Source of the DNA: Entoloma clypeatum
Taxonomy: Eukaryota; Basidiomycota; Agaricomycetes; Agaricales; Entolomataceae
Assembly (NCBI GenBank): GCA_963565915.1
Contig: OY751493.1
Coordinates: 1,860,001 to 1,924,000 of the forward strand
Reading direction: 5' to 3'
DNA: 64,000 nt
Shown here: one piece after another, positions 24,872 through 34,879 of the stretch
Position numbering within the stretch: the first letter of the stretch is position 1
How the letters are laid out: each line of letters opens with the position of its first letter
Notes under the pieces: model-generated
What the model was told of the DNA's origin: nothing
The model's input: only the letters and a program-made list of their open reading frames with translations
The model's database searches: none
Program-made: the position numbers and the translations under genes

Positions 24872-25532
24872 ATGGTAAGTCGATTTATAGCCAATAGCCA
24901 TCTCAGGTCAACCACAGACGCAGACCGTCAAATGGATGAGCATCTGAACTCAGAGACCCTAAGCGAACTCAATAGTCAATGCAACGAGACTGACCACTCT
25001 CTAAACAGGCCGACAGCTCAGCCCCCATCACCCTGCGAACGCGCAAGTTCCTTACCAACCGCCTCTTATCCCGCCGCCAGTTTGTTCTTGACGTCCTTCA
25101 CCCCTCCCGACCCAATGTATCCAAGGCCGAGTTATCGGAGAAGCTTGCTGCATTATACAAGACGGACAAGAGCCGTGTTGTCACCTTCGGTTTCCGCACA
25201 CACTTTGGTGGCGGAAGGAGCACGGGATTTGCCCTGATCTATGATGACGAGGCGTCGCAGAAGAAGTTTGAGCCTAAACATCGCTTGGTTCGCGTGCGTT
25301 GTCGTCAACCCTTGTTTCGTCCATGCATCTCATTAGAGGTATTGGTAAAGTCTGGCCTAGCTGCTAAAGTGGACAAGCCTTCACGCAAACTACGGAAGGA
25401 GCGCAAGAATCGTGCGAAGAAGGCGAGTATCATAGTCCTGGTCTTGCCACCTTCATCGCCTGACCTTTGCTTGCGCAGTTCCGTGGAACGAAAAAACTCA
25501 AGGCTGCCGAGCCACCCAAGAAAGGGAAATAG
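24872..25532 (+). CDS. RPS24: 40S ribosomal protein eS24 (RPS24)
   Basis: Small-subunit ribosomal protein. Four exons were assembled with consistent phases: the ATG alone (24872-24874), 25009-25293, 25351-25422 and 25479-25532. Protein segments: [77 protein letters not shown], then [20 protein letters not shown] and the basic tail [17 protein letters not shown]. The first intron sits directly after the ATG, a common position in fungal ribosomal protein genes, and at 134 nt is longer than its neighbours. The third intron appears to use a GC donor. Confidence 0.95.
25423..25478 (+). other. GC-AG intron in RPS24
   Basis: The exon border is AAG|GCGAGT and the acceptor is GCGCAG|TTC. This joins RNRAKK to FRGTKKLK in phase 0, as in other eS24 proteins. 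No GT donor gives the conserved junction: the nearest GT, inside GCGAGT, shifts the phase. Length 56 nt. Confidence 0.7.
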
Positions 25533-25746
25533 TGGTTGGGCGATTCTTGATTCGGTGTCCAGTCCCGCATTTACCTTGTATTGCACGACCTGAAAAATTT
25601 CAACTTACCGCCATGTTCGACGTGTGTTCCTGCCAAAGACGCTATGCGAATTCGAATAATCATTTTGGCTCTGATAGCGAAATTAAAATTGAAGAATACA
25701 GCGTGGGTATCATAATGTTAAGTGAAATATGCATGAGGTCGAACAA

Positions 25747-27339
25747 TCAGAAACCAGACTTTTTATGGATTATATCTGGATCTTCCTGGTACTCCTCAGC
25801 CGAGACCCACATCTGGGTGTCCTGATGAGTATCATGCAAATGAGTGGGCGGAAAGTTGGAAGGTACCTTTTTGAATGTACTCAGGCCAGCCAATATGGAT
25901 CCACCGATCCATGTCGAATATTTGCGCTCCGGAGGAGCGTAAATTTTGATCTTGACATCTTTGAGAGCAAGTTTCTTGACTTCATTGAGCAATCGGTCGC
26001 CGAAGCCTAAAGACGAATGAAATCAAACTCTGACTGTCCAGCTTGTGTCGTTCCCTGACCTCGACACAGGGTGCTGCCTCCACTGAGAACAATGTTGGAA
26101 AACAGGCTCTTTCGAAGGTCCAAGTCGACCCGATTGATCGAGTCAACCACAACCTGGTGGACTCCAGCATACTCTTGCCCAATTAATTCGGGGTTGAACA
26201 AGATTTCAGGAGCACGGAAACGCTCAGGACCAAGCTACCATATGCGATCAATACGAATCGACTTTCTCAGACAAATGTGATTCCGACCAACCTGTACAAG
26301 ATTACCGTCGGGCAACCTGAACTCTTCTGTACGTCCTATAGAGTCTTTTTCTTCTTTTACAGGATTTAGGGCGACATAACAGCATTTCTCCTTTATGGTT
26401 CGAACAATTTCGCGCTCTGCTGTGGTATGCAGATGATGACCGGACTTGCGGAGGAGGAGCTGGAGCTGATCAGTTACGTCTCTAAGTCGTCATAAATTTT
26501 CAGGAGTTGTCAGGTATCAAAGGGCGAATACCTTCCCGCCACATCTACCCTACGGATAGCATGTGGCATCGAGAATCCCTCGAAAACGGGTACAGCATGT
26601 GTGACGCCGTCCCCGGAATCCAGGACAATACCTGTTGTCCTCCCTGACGAGTATCTTTCGATACGGGTTTAGAAGTAAGTGGGTATTGTGATACGTGCTC
26701 TACCGCCACACGCACAGGGAAAGAACGGCTTGGACGGAGGTGAAGAGAGCAGGGACATTGAAGGTATCAAAGAATATCTGGGCGGCCACATCACGGTTGC
26801 TTCTAGGGTTGAGTGGCGCTTCTGTCAACAGCACAGGATGCTGAAAATCATGAGTAGCTGGGGAGGGGTAACGCGGAGGGCGATGAAAAGAAGACAGACT
26901 TCTTCGCTTAATGTCCCCAATTCCTCCGCATAGACCCAATTCCAAATGCGCTCCATGTCGTCCCAGTCGGTCACAATCCCGTGTTCCATTGGGTACTTGA
27001 TCTTCAGCAGGCCCCTAAACTCTTGTGCACGCCTCCCGATAAAAACATCGCCTTCCAGGGCCCCGGCCATGACGCGTACATGCTTTGGTCGGCCGACACT
27101 AGATAATCGACGAGGAATTAACGGGTGGAATTAGTGATTGGAATCATGCCTAACCGTCAAGACGCACAAAGACGGGAAAAAGCATTTGGGATGGTCCTGT
27201 CCAGCAAAACCCGCCTTGATGGTTCCAGAGCCCTGATTGTGGAAGATGATAAATTGGAGGCGAGAGCGACGGGGAAGAAACGGACATTATCGATGACGAC
27301 GGGCTGATTTGTGAGGACATCATCGAACTCTGCAGACAT
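25747..27339 (-). CDS. ARP1: Actin-related protein 1 (centractin, dynactin filament)
   Basis: Builds the short actin-like filament of dynactin, the activator of cytoplasmic dynein. The N-terminal exon encodes [18 protein letters not shown], followed by pieces of subdomain 2 ([20 protein letters not shown], then [20 protein letters not shown]). Near the C-terminus come [78 protein letters not shown] and [28 protein letters not shown] and EEYQEDP distinguish Arp1 from conventional actin. Many introns of about 50 nt interrupt it. One (25813-25866) has a length divisible by three and no stop codon. It is transcribed toward eS24, with 214 bp between their ends. Confidence 0.93.
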
Positions 27340-28188
27340 GGGAGGAAGAGCGATCGAGGTGTCACGATTTTTCCACTGCTTCAAGTTGTACCCTCATGCC
27401 CCCTCTCCGCTTTTTGCTTTTTCTCTCCTTCTTTGTGAGCTCCTGCCTCCCAATGGCTGTTCTGCGGGCTCATGCCAACCGCAGATATCAGTCAATGCCA
27501 TATTGAACAAATGGGAGGCAACCAACTTCTGCAAATGTACGCGAACTCGTCTACCGTTACCCGCTGCTTGTCCTTGATTCAGATCCCTAGGCATATGTTT
27601 CCAGTCAAATTACTCGATATTGCATCTCGACAACCCGGACAACCCATCCCAGCCTTGTCTATCCTGCACGAAACAATGGTGCCTAAACCAGAATCTGCCC
27701 ATCTGTGCTGGCGCATCGCTCGGTAACACGAATCCTGATACAGCAACAGGGAAAGAAGGGGACGTTGAAGCACGGTGTTTCCGTATGATCTGTTGTATTT
27801 GAAAAAAAAATCTGTTTCTTGCTCACATTGCTCAGAGCGCGATTCTCCTCGAGACCAGCTTGTTGTGACTCTCTTCTTACTCACGGTCTTTGGACTCTTG
27901 CTCGGCGCAGGGATTAAGAGTCGGATGGTGAAGGCAGGATTGAATGCAGACTGGAATGCCAGGAGGAGATGGTGGGAGGTATGTGCCCTTCCGGACCAAC
28001 TGCGACCAAGGGTGAAATGGCATCTTCACAGGCGTGGACTGTACCGCGACAACAGACATATGAACTGGGTGTTTCACGATTTGGGTACAGCGCAGACAGA
28101 GAGGTGCGGATGGGGTCGTACATAGCCGTCAGTAATAGTGATTGAATGTCACATGAGCCAGTCACAAGTGAACTACAATACTTCAACC
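27340..28188. other. 849-bp spacer between ARP1 and the SVIP-like gene, no confident gene
   Basis: Flanked by the divergent starts of ARP1 and the SVIP-like gene. It contains open frames of 84-118 codons on both strands: plus 27472-27726, plus 27775-28125 with one hydrophobic run LVVTLFLLTVFGLLLGAGI, and minus 27914-28270. None shows a pattern I recognise, and none is clearly favoured by codon use. A lineage-specific gene cannot be excluded; otherwise this is promoter sequence. Confidence 0.35.
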
Positions 28189-28538
28189 ATGGGATCCTTC
28201 TGCTCCAAGTCTGGAACACACAGCGACGGACACGTGGTTCTGGGCTCATCTTCTGGCGCTGCAGCTCCAAGTGATGCTCGTGCGGCGGCGGCAGAAGCTG
28301 CAGAGCGACGGATGAAAGCGGTGAGTCCTTTTTTGACGATCTTACAGACGTCTAGAAACGCAAAGGCAGGCGCAAGCAAGGGGTACCAGCGCATCGAATC
28401 CGAACCAGGGGAAACTTGCTGCAAAGGTGGGGCAGCAAGGGAAACGTGTGGCAGAAGGTGTGGAGGAGGAAAGGTTGGTGGTGAGTGGGCTGAAATTTAT
28501 CGGTGGCGGTTGTATTTTGATCCTCCCAGTGGGACTAA
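28189..28538 (+). CDS. SVIP-like small p97/Cdc48-interacting protein
   Basis: Three exons with consistent phases (28189-28320, 28370-28480, 28530-28538; introns of 49 nt each) give 83 residues. The start MGSFCSK has Gly2 for N-myristoylation and Cys5 for palmitoylation. A helix DARAAAAEAAERRMKA contains a full VCP-interacting motif R-x5-A-A-x2-R (Arg31, Ala37, Ala38, Arg41). It is followed by QARGTSASNPNQGKLAAKVG and ends EEERLVWD. Size, lipidated N-terminus and motif position match animal small VCP-interacting protein (77 residues), which inhibits ER-associated degradation. The MGS start is preferred over an in-frame upstream Met because it creates the lipidation site. The role in fungi is inference. 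Confidence 0.72.
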
Positions 28539-28564
28539 TTTAGATTTTACATATTACGTCAGAA

Positions 28565-29688
28565 ATGAAAACGTTGTGGACTGCTCCTCCTCCTACAGGG
28601 GACGACGAGATCCCGCCCAGTTTCTTCTCGTCCCTCAAAAAGAACTGTGCGTCGTCGTCTCCCCTCCCTACGCCACACTAGCCTCATCAACAACCAGCAA
28701 CCTTTACTCCTTATTCGTACCCCACACTCCTCCTCCTCTCTTCCGCCGTCACTCAACACGTATCCATCATATTCATCTTCCTCGCCGCTTTTCTCCGTCT
28801 CAGAGACCGCTCCATCGACCCCTGCACCCTAGTCTTGCTGTCGATTGCATCCTCTGTCGGAGGCTATCTCCTTTGGCAAATTATTGACCATACCCACCCA
28901 TGCAGCTATGCCGACTGTTTGTCCGCTGCTTAGGCTGTGCCTCTCTACCGATCAATTAACCGCATTCCAGACCTCAAGGCTGTGAAATCTTCCATATTAA
29001 TCTTCCTCGCCCTCGTGGCCCTAGCTCCTGTCTTACGCACCTTGACGGCTGCGACCTCTTCAGATTCTATATGGGCTCTTTCGGCCATTCTATTTGTTGT
29101 ACACGCCCTCCTCGCCGACTACACACCACAAAAATTTGACACACATGTTCGCGAACGGTGCGTCTTTGCACCGCCTCAACTGGGCCTTGCTCCGACTCAA
29201 ATACATTATCAAGTTTCACATCCGTCCTGTCGATGAATGCCGCAGTTTCGGGATCGGTCGTCTTGGCATCTCGATTGATTACCGATATCGCCGTCTTTGC
29301 CCTGATCCTCTTTTCCGTACAAGCATTCGCTCTCCTTCCAATCCTCCGTCGTCGTTTACAGGTACAAATATATCATACCCTGCATCACATTTCAACTCAT
29401 CGGTCGTTCCCGCTAGACAGCTCCTGTGACTATACAGGCCCCTCTGACAATTTTCTTGGCTCTCTCCTCCCTGCTTCTCACTGCGCCACTTTCTTGGAAG
29501 GTAACCTGTATCTTTTTTACCACCTTTGTTTTCATCGTCTTGATCGCACCCGCGATGCTCATCTGGGCACAAAAACATAAGAAGTGCGTCCAAAGTGTTC
29601 CTCATGATTGCCAACGTCATCATTCCCCCCCCAAAAAATTAGCGAAATTCGTGGCCCATGGGATGTTGCAGTTCCAAAGGTCAATTAA
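28565..29688 (+). CDS. GPI2: GPI-GlcNAc transferase subunit GPI2/PIG-C
   Basis: Membrane subunit of the complex that adds GlcNAc to phosphatidylinositol, the first step of GPI-anchor synthesis at the ER. It begins MKTLWTAPPPTGDDEIPPSF. The first intron (28647-28697) joins SLKKN to STFTPYSYPTLLLLSSA. Conserved pieces follow: QHVSIIFIFLAAFLRLRD, LKAVKSSILIFLALVALAPV, TLTAATSSDSIWALSAILFV, and SVLSMNAAVSGSVVLASRLI with FALILFSVQAFALLPILRRR. The last splice joins WAQKHK to NEIRGPWDVAVPKVN, the standard PIG-C tail. There are at least five introns, including one of about 98 nt near 28.88-28.97 kb. The start lies 26 bp after the SVIP-like stop on the same strand. In this window it is functionally linked to the GPI-anchored-type protein at 46.8-47.3 kb only in a general sense. 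Confidence 0.88.
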
Positions 29689-29949
29689 CACATTAGATAC
29701 CGTCAATATCAATAAAAGTACCTATCTAGATTTGTTTTCAGGCAATGTTAGCAGAGCAGCTGCCATTTACATAAGGTATTACAGATCAATTATACTGAAG
29801 CCAACACAGTATACTACAAGTTGCGGATCCAGATAGAAAGCAAGTGTCTACAGCGTCAGTTCAAAAGACTTGGGGGGAAAAAAAACCACAGTGAGCTTTT
29901 ATAATACAAATTTTTCCGAGGTATAAAATTTAGGAGATGAAATGAAAAC

Positions 29950-31408
29950 TTAGGTAGGGGGGATATCAAGGTCATCATCAACTCGCTGTCGTTTCAGACT
30001 AGGGCCGGGAATAGTCATTCCTATACCTCTTGCTTCCAGGACATCCATCGCCACCTTGGCAGCACCCTCCGACGACTTTTTTGACCTGGCTCGAGTTCGT
30101 CGAAGCGCCCCGAAGGCCTGTGCCTTAATTACTGCAAGGGTCCCAGAGATAGCGGGAGTACCTGGCGAGGGAGAACGCGACGGTGATTGAGTGGTGTGTC
30201 GTGTGCGCAGCCGCGCATGCGAGTATGGTGTGGCATCTCCATCACTACTGCCTTGCTCGCCATTATCACTCCTGGAAATGGACAAGGAGGGCAGCAGTGG
30301 TCGGCCTGAACCGAGTTGTCGCGTTCCCAGTCTATACCGGATCGCGTCGCTTGCGGGTCCGATTAACGAGATGTCAGCGGTCCCGCCATGAAGCGTAACC
30401 TCAGCCCTATGGGGCTGCGAGTGACGTCGGTAATCAAGATCCGTACGATCATGACCACCACCACCGCCGTCGGGAAACGTGAAGGGGAACGATGTCAAGG
30501 AAGTGGACGATGAGCTCGGTGTAGAAGCCGTGGGCGAAAGCGGACGGCTAGTTGGAAACACGTAAGGAGCTGTGTCAAGGGTATTCAAAGGAGTCTTCTG
30601 ATCCTCGACCGAAAAGCGGCTGACGAATGGCATGTCTGTCGATGTCTGAATTGGTGACCCGACAAAGTTGGGAGAGCGGGAGGAGTGATTGTTGGAAGCC
30701 GCTGTAGAATCACCCGAAGATGCACTTTGTGCAACGGCCGAAGGCCATGGTGTCTCTCGATGAATGGGGTGCGCTGGATACGAGTAGGGACTAAATCTCG
30801 GGCCACGATGATCCACCGAGTGCGAGGAGGCATCGCCTGCCAGTTCCGTCTCACCAGAATACGGCACGAAGGAGGTGGAATATTGGCTGGGACCAGGAGT
30901 ATACGAGCTGTTGCATATCGAGGCCTCTTCGTTGGCTCGATAGATGAGTCCTCCAGTTCCATAATGGTTAAGGTGAAGTGATCCCATTAGACCGTTTGGA
31001 AGCGAAACTGATGAAGGCAGAGGGGGGAGATCCTCAGAATCTACGTCCTGACCTGCCTTTCTTGCTTGCCACAAGGCCTTCCAAAGTTTTTCACGCTCTC
31101 GGAACTCATTTCGCAGGCGAATGTTTTCCTGTCGCAGCCCTTGTGACTCGGCGCGAGCCTCCCTGCATGAATCCTGCAGCTGCAAGACAACGTATTCGAG
31201 ACTTGTTACTATGATTTGCGAGGGTCAAAGGGGGGGGGGGATAGAGGAAAGGACTGTGCTGGCTACCTGTTTCTTCGAGGGTGGCGATATAATTCGCTCG
31301 TCTTGCTCGGAAAGCAGCCTGAGCGTCGGCGTTTTTCTTTTTCCTGAGGGCGACGTCTGACATACGGTGGTGGTTTGGGGGAGAGAGGGTGAGGGTGGAT
31401 TTGGGCAT
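29950..31408 (-). CDS. bZIP transcription factor
   Basis: Starts MPKSTLTLSPPNHHRMSDVA and leads at once into a basic region KKKNADAQAAFRARRANYIA. This fits the bZIP consensus N-x2-A-x2-x-F-R-x-R and is closest to fungal AP-1/Yap-like types. A leucine-zipper heptad pattern continues across an intron (about 31.19-31.27 kb): LEYVVLQLQDSCREARAESQ, then LRQENIRLRNEFRE with Leu or hydrophobic residues every seventh position. The remaining 350 residues are low-complexity, Ser/Pro/Thr-rich, with no recognised domain. A Lys/Arg-rich stretch near the C-terminus (ALRRTRARSKKS) could add nuclear targeting. Target genes cannot be deduced. Confidence 0.85.
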
Positions 31409-31641
31409 GGAAGAAACGTGAGTGCAAAGCGCATTAGAGGGCGATTTAAAATGGGATTACTAGGAAAAAGAATTCGAATCCAAGGACACGAGGAGAAGGG
31501 TCCGCGGCCCTTAAAAATCTGGACCACTTAGCCGATATTGTGCACTTTTTAAGATTGTCTTCAAAGAGCGCGGCGCAGAAGGGAACCTGAAAAGGGAAAA
31601 CTTATCCCCTTTCGTATAAACCGCTTCGATGGAGCTTGCTC

Positions 31642-34600
31642 TCACTCTGAAATATGAACCCCGTCTCGCCCCCCTCCATCATCCGACTCCATATCCCCAC
31701 CTTCCATGTCAAAGCATTCCAGCAACGTTCCCTTGATATCAAGCACGCAGGCTACCCTCCGACCTGCCCTCCCGTTCACCGCAACAGATACCTCTCCTTC
31801 TTTGCAACCAGCCAATGCACGATACCGCTTAATCGGATGTCGTACCGATCGCAACTGAAATCAGGTGTCAGGTCACCATCGCAGCACCATATAACCTTCC
31901 AAGCCTTACATTGCCGTCCTTCCAGCATTCCGTTGCTCTTGACAAAAGCTCCTGACGGGTGGTCATTCTTGCGCACTCGTCAGCTTGTAGCAATTGATAT
32001 TCCAAGTTGTCGTAGGTAAGCGTCGCAATATAGGTGGTTTCTACGAGCTCTCATCATTATGGACCATAGATGAAAAATACTGTCCCCAACTCACTGTCCG
32101 AAGTCCGAAGTCGGTAAATAATTACAATACACTCATCATCGAAAAAGTCAGCGTCCAAGAGGTCGAAAACTTGTTCCCATTCATCCGAGATAATTCGTTC
32201 GAGAAGGACTACGGCAACCTCGCATGGCGGTTCTGAAGCCTGATTGAAGCGAACGCGTGCTATACATACTATTGGTGGAGCTGGTTTGAGTGGGTACATC
32301 GTCGTCATTTAACGAACGTACGGAAATTTGACGCCTCTGATGGCAGAGGTAAAGCTACATATTGCAGAAGTTCATGTCCCTGGATTGTTTCAGAAGACTG
32401 TGATGGATTTTTGAGTAAATCTTACCTCATGTGGCATTATAGTTCTTTCTCGACTCATGGATGGTATTACTTCGCTGGTAAGCTTGATATTCGACAATGA
32501 ACTTGTTGTGTGTTGACTAGATGAGGTCACGGCAGAGCGACAGGCTGCACCGGCTGCACGAGCAAAGACAATTTTGCACCGTGCTGCCAACTCGTGCATC
32601 AATGCATCGATATTTCGGTCAATCTGCTCAATTTTTGGCTCCTTCACGTCCTAGGGACATTCCCATCACATTCGAGAGACATCAAAATACTGCACGTACA
32701 TCTGTCCGACCCATTTCGTGCGGATGACTGAGGGTGCCGCGGACACGCTTCAACACAGTAAGCACGGAATCACCCCTCTCTGGGGTACCCAAATCGCGGA
32801 CTGAAAAACATGGTATCGGGCCCATGAAGCAGTTGTCAATGGGGCTATCCAGAAGTCCCGATGTGAGGTAGTTGTTCACTTCCAATATGTCGTGTCGGGG
32901 TTGTGGTGGGTTGTCATTGGGTGGATTAGCGGCTAATGTTTCTAAAGTTGCCAAAATACCGTCAACATGCCATTTAGCTCATTTTACATAACCGATTACC
33001 GAACCGCAACCAGCTAATGAACTCTCTGAATCGAGAAAGGTGTTTTCGCGCAGCAGCAGCTAACCAAGCTGTAAGCAAAATTGTTCTACTCAGAATTTCA
33101 AGGCAGTCGCATATGTCCCGCAAAGATAGCTCGAATATGGAATATTGAGACCTGTCCGAATGAATCATTCGTTGATCATTGTCCATGAAATGCAAGGTCT
33201 TACAGTTGCGACCATCCCTGAAGCTCCTCGAGAACAAGGTGCAAACGTTGACAAGCTGGGATCACTCGTTTTTCCGATAGATCCCGCAGTTTTGTCAGTG
33301 CCTCCGTCATGGTAGTTTCCCACTTCTGGATGCCCTTTACGCGCAGGATTAGACACGGTACATAGTGTGCCATGACAGCTTACCCGTTCACTCATGTATT
33401 CACCGCTGCCGAGGAAATCTAGCAACGCATCTGTCGCCCGCCCTGTGACTAACAGCGTAGTGAGGTCCAGAATTGCGTTTGGCTCTTGTTCTGGAAAGAA
33501 ATTAGATGTGGCAGGGGGGAAATGTTTGATACCTACCAAATTGTTCTCGCTGCCGTGCTTCTAAGGCCTGAACCCACTTTGAACCAAGATGTCGAGCGCC
33601 ACCGATGGCGTCCGTCCCAATCCAAATAGATTTCATTTCTTGAACAACACGCAAAAGGTAAGACATCAGTGCCCTGGCTGCTGATGATAAATTTGCGAGG
33701 TCGCGAGGTTGCCTCTTATTCAGCAGCGGTATATCGACGACAGTAGGTGGGAGGAATGTCACCGCGTCCCGTACGTCTGTTTCTGTGGTACGCAGGTACA
33801 GAAAAAACGTTGACCGTTTCGGATCCTTGATTGAGGCGGTGACAGAAAGTCCAGGACCCAATGGGATCGCACCAAGTGGAAAGCTGCCATCAAGGTAGCA
33901 ATGGAAATATCCTAGTTCGTCCGCGACAGCGAGGATGCTATTGTTGTTTCCATCCTGCATCGCGTCCCAATAGCCTCTATGATTTTCAAGCGATCCGCCG
34001 ACCAACGTCGATCCAATCGAAGCCACAACAGGATCCACAGATAACGTTGGCCACTGATCAATGACATCTGGGTATAGGGACTTTGACATGGATTTGATCT
34101 GCGAGCCTTGAAAAGCGAACAGGTCGGTCGCGCTTTGGAATATCAGGAAAATTCTCTAGTTGACGATAATGGCGCTACAAACCTCAGCTTTTGTGAATCA
34201 TCTTGTAGACTATCTAGAAGGGGCAGATTTTTTAAGATGGCGTGAGCCGTTCCAGTCTGGACATTCATGAGTTTCAGAATCAGCAAAGATTTTACTATTT
34301 ACGATGACATCCTTTCTTTTGAAAATATCGGGGACCGAGCTTCTCTCTTGAGACTTTTCGTCTTGAAACCACCAAACGCCAGAAATACGAGACACTTCAG
34401 AATTTGAAGATCCAGAAAGCGGCAATGTCAGCACTCTACAGCCATCTTGTAAGGAATGAAGAGTGACGCGAGGGGGGTCGTGTATCACTGCAATGCTTCG
34501 TCCTGGCCGCCAAATAGTACAATTCTGGTCGGTGTGAATTGAATCGCTTGTGCATACCGTCTGGACTCCAAACTAAACCCACAATCTCTCCAGTATTTCC

Positions 34601-34792
34601 ATCCGTTGAGTCGACACCGACCTCCCAGATCCTGGATCCGTGGTTATAGTTCCAAAGACTGAGCGTATGTTGGCCGCCTAAACGAGATACTATAGCCACC
34701 AGGTCTTTGTCCGGGCAGCATGCTGAGGGGAATAATTTACTAGGAGATGGGATATGTAGAAGGCCGAGTGGTGCAAAGGCAGTTGTTTCCAT
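31642..34792 (-). CDS. APC4: Anaphase-promoting complex subunit 4 (APC4)
   Basis: Scaffold subunit of the APC/C ubiquitin ligase. The N-terminal WD40-like part has PSACCPDKDLVAIVSRLGGQ, HTLSLWNYNHGSRIWEV and EIVGLVWSPDG. The middle helical APC4 domain has MSYLLRVVQEMKSIWIGTDA, GSKWVQALEARQREQFG and DLTTLLVTGRATDALLDFLG. The C-terminal blade returns with SEPPCEVAVVLLERIISDEW, ECIVIIYRLR, YIATLTYDNLEYQLLQADEC, and VAVNGRAGRRVACVLDIKGT. The last exon gives LRSVRHPIKRYRALAGC and ends at 31642. METTAFAPLGL at 34790-34792 is the first ATG; the upstream in-frame extension lacks one. Many short introns. Downstream neighbour: bZIP, 233 bp away. Confidence 0.85.
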
Positions 34793-34879
34793 CCGCGTCG
34801 CCAAAGGGTGCTGGTACCGGTAACTAAATAGCAAACGCGGTATTTGCTATGTAGCCTAAATAAAATAATAAAATACTTT

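Noticed and set aside
24875..25008. Possible intronic C/D snoRNA in the first RPS24 intron (134 nt, with GGATGAG and CTGA words)
   Set aside because: Box C does not match RUGAUGA, no terminal stem was found and no convincing guide sequence was seen.
27775..28270. Overlapping ORFs of about 117 codons on both strands upstream of the SVIP-like gene
   Set aside because: No recognisable family, no consistent splicing pattern and a probable promoter position; kept only as a spacer note.
31654..32240. Plus-strand ORFs over the APC4 C-terminus
   Set aside because: The minus strand, when spliced, gives the conserved APC4 C-terminal blade; the plus frames lack any family pattern.
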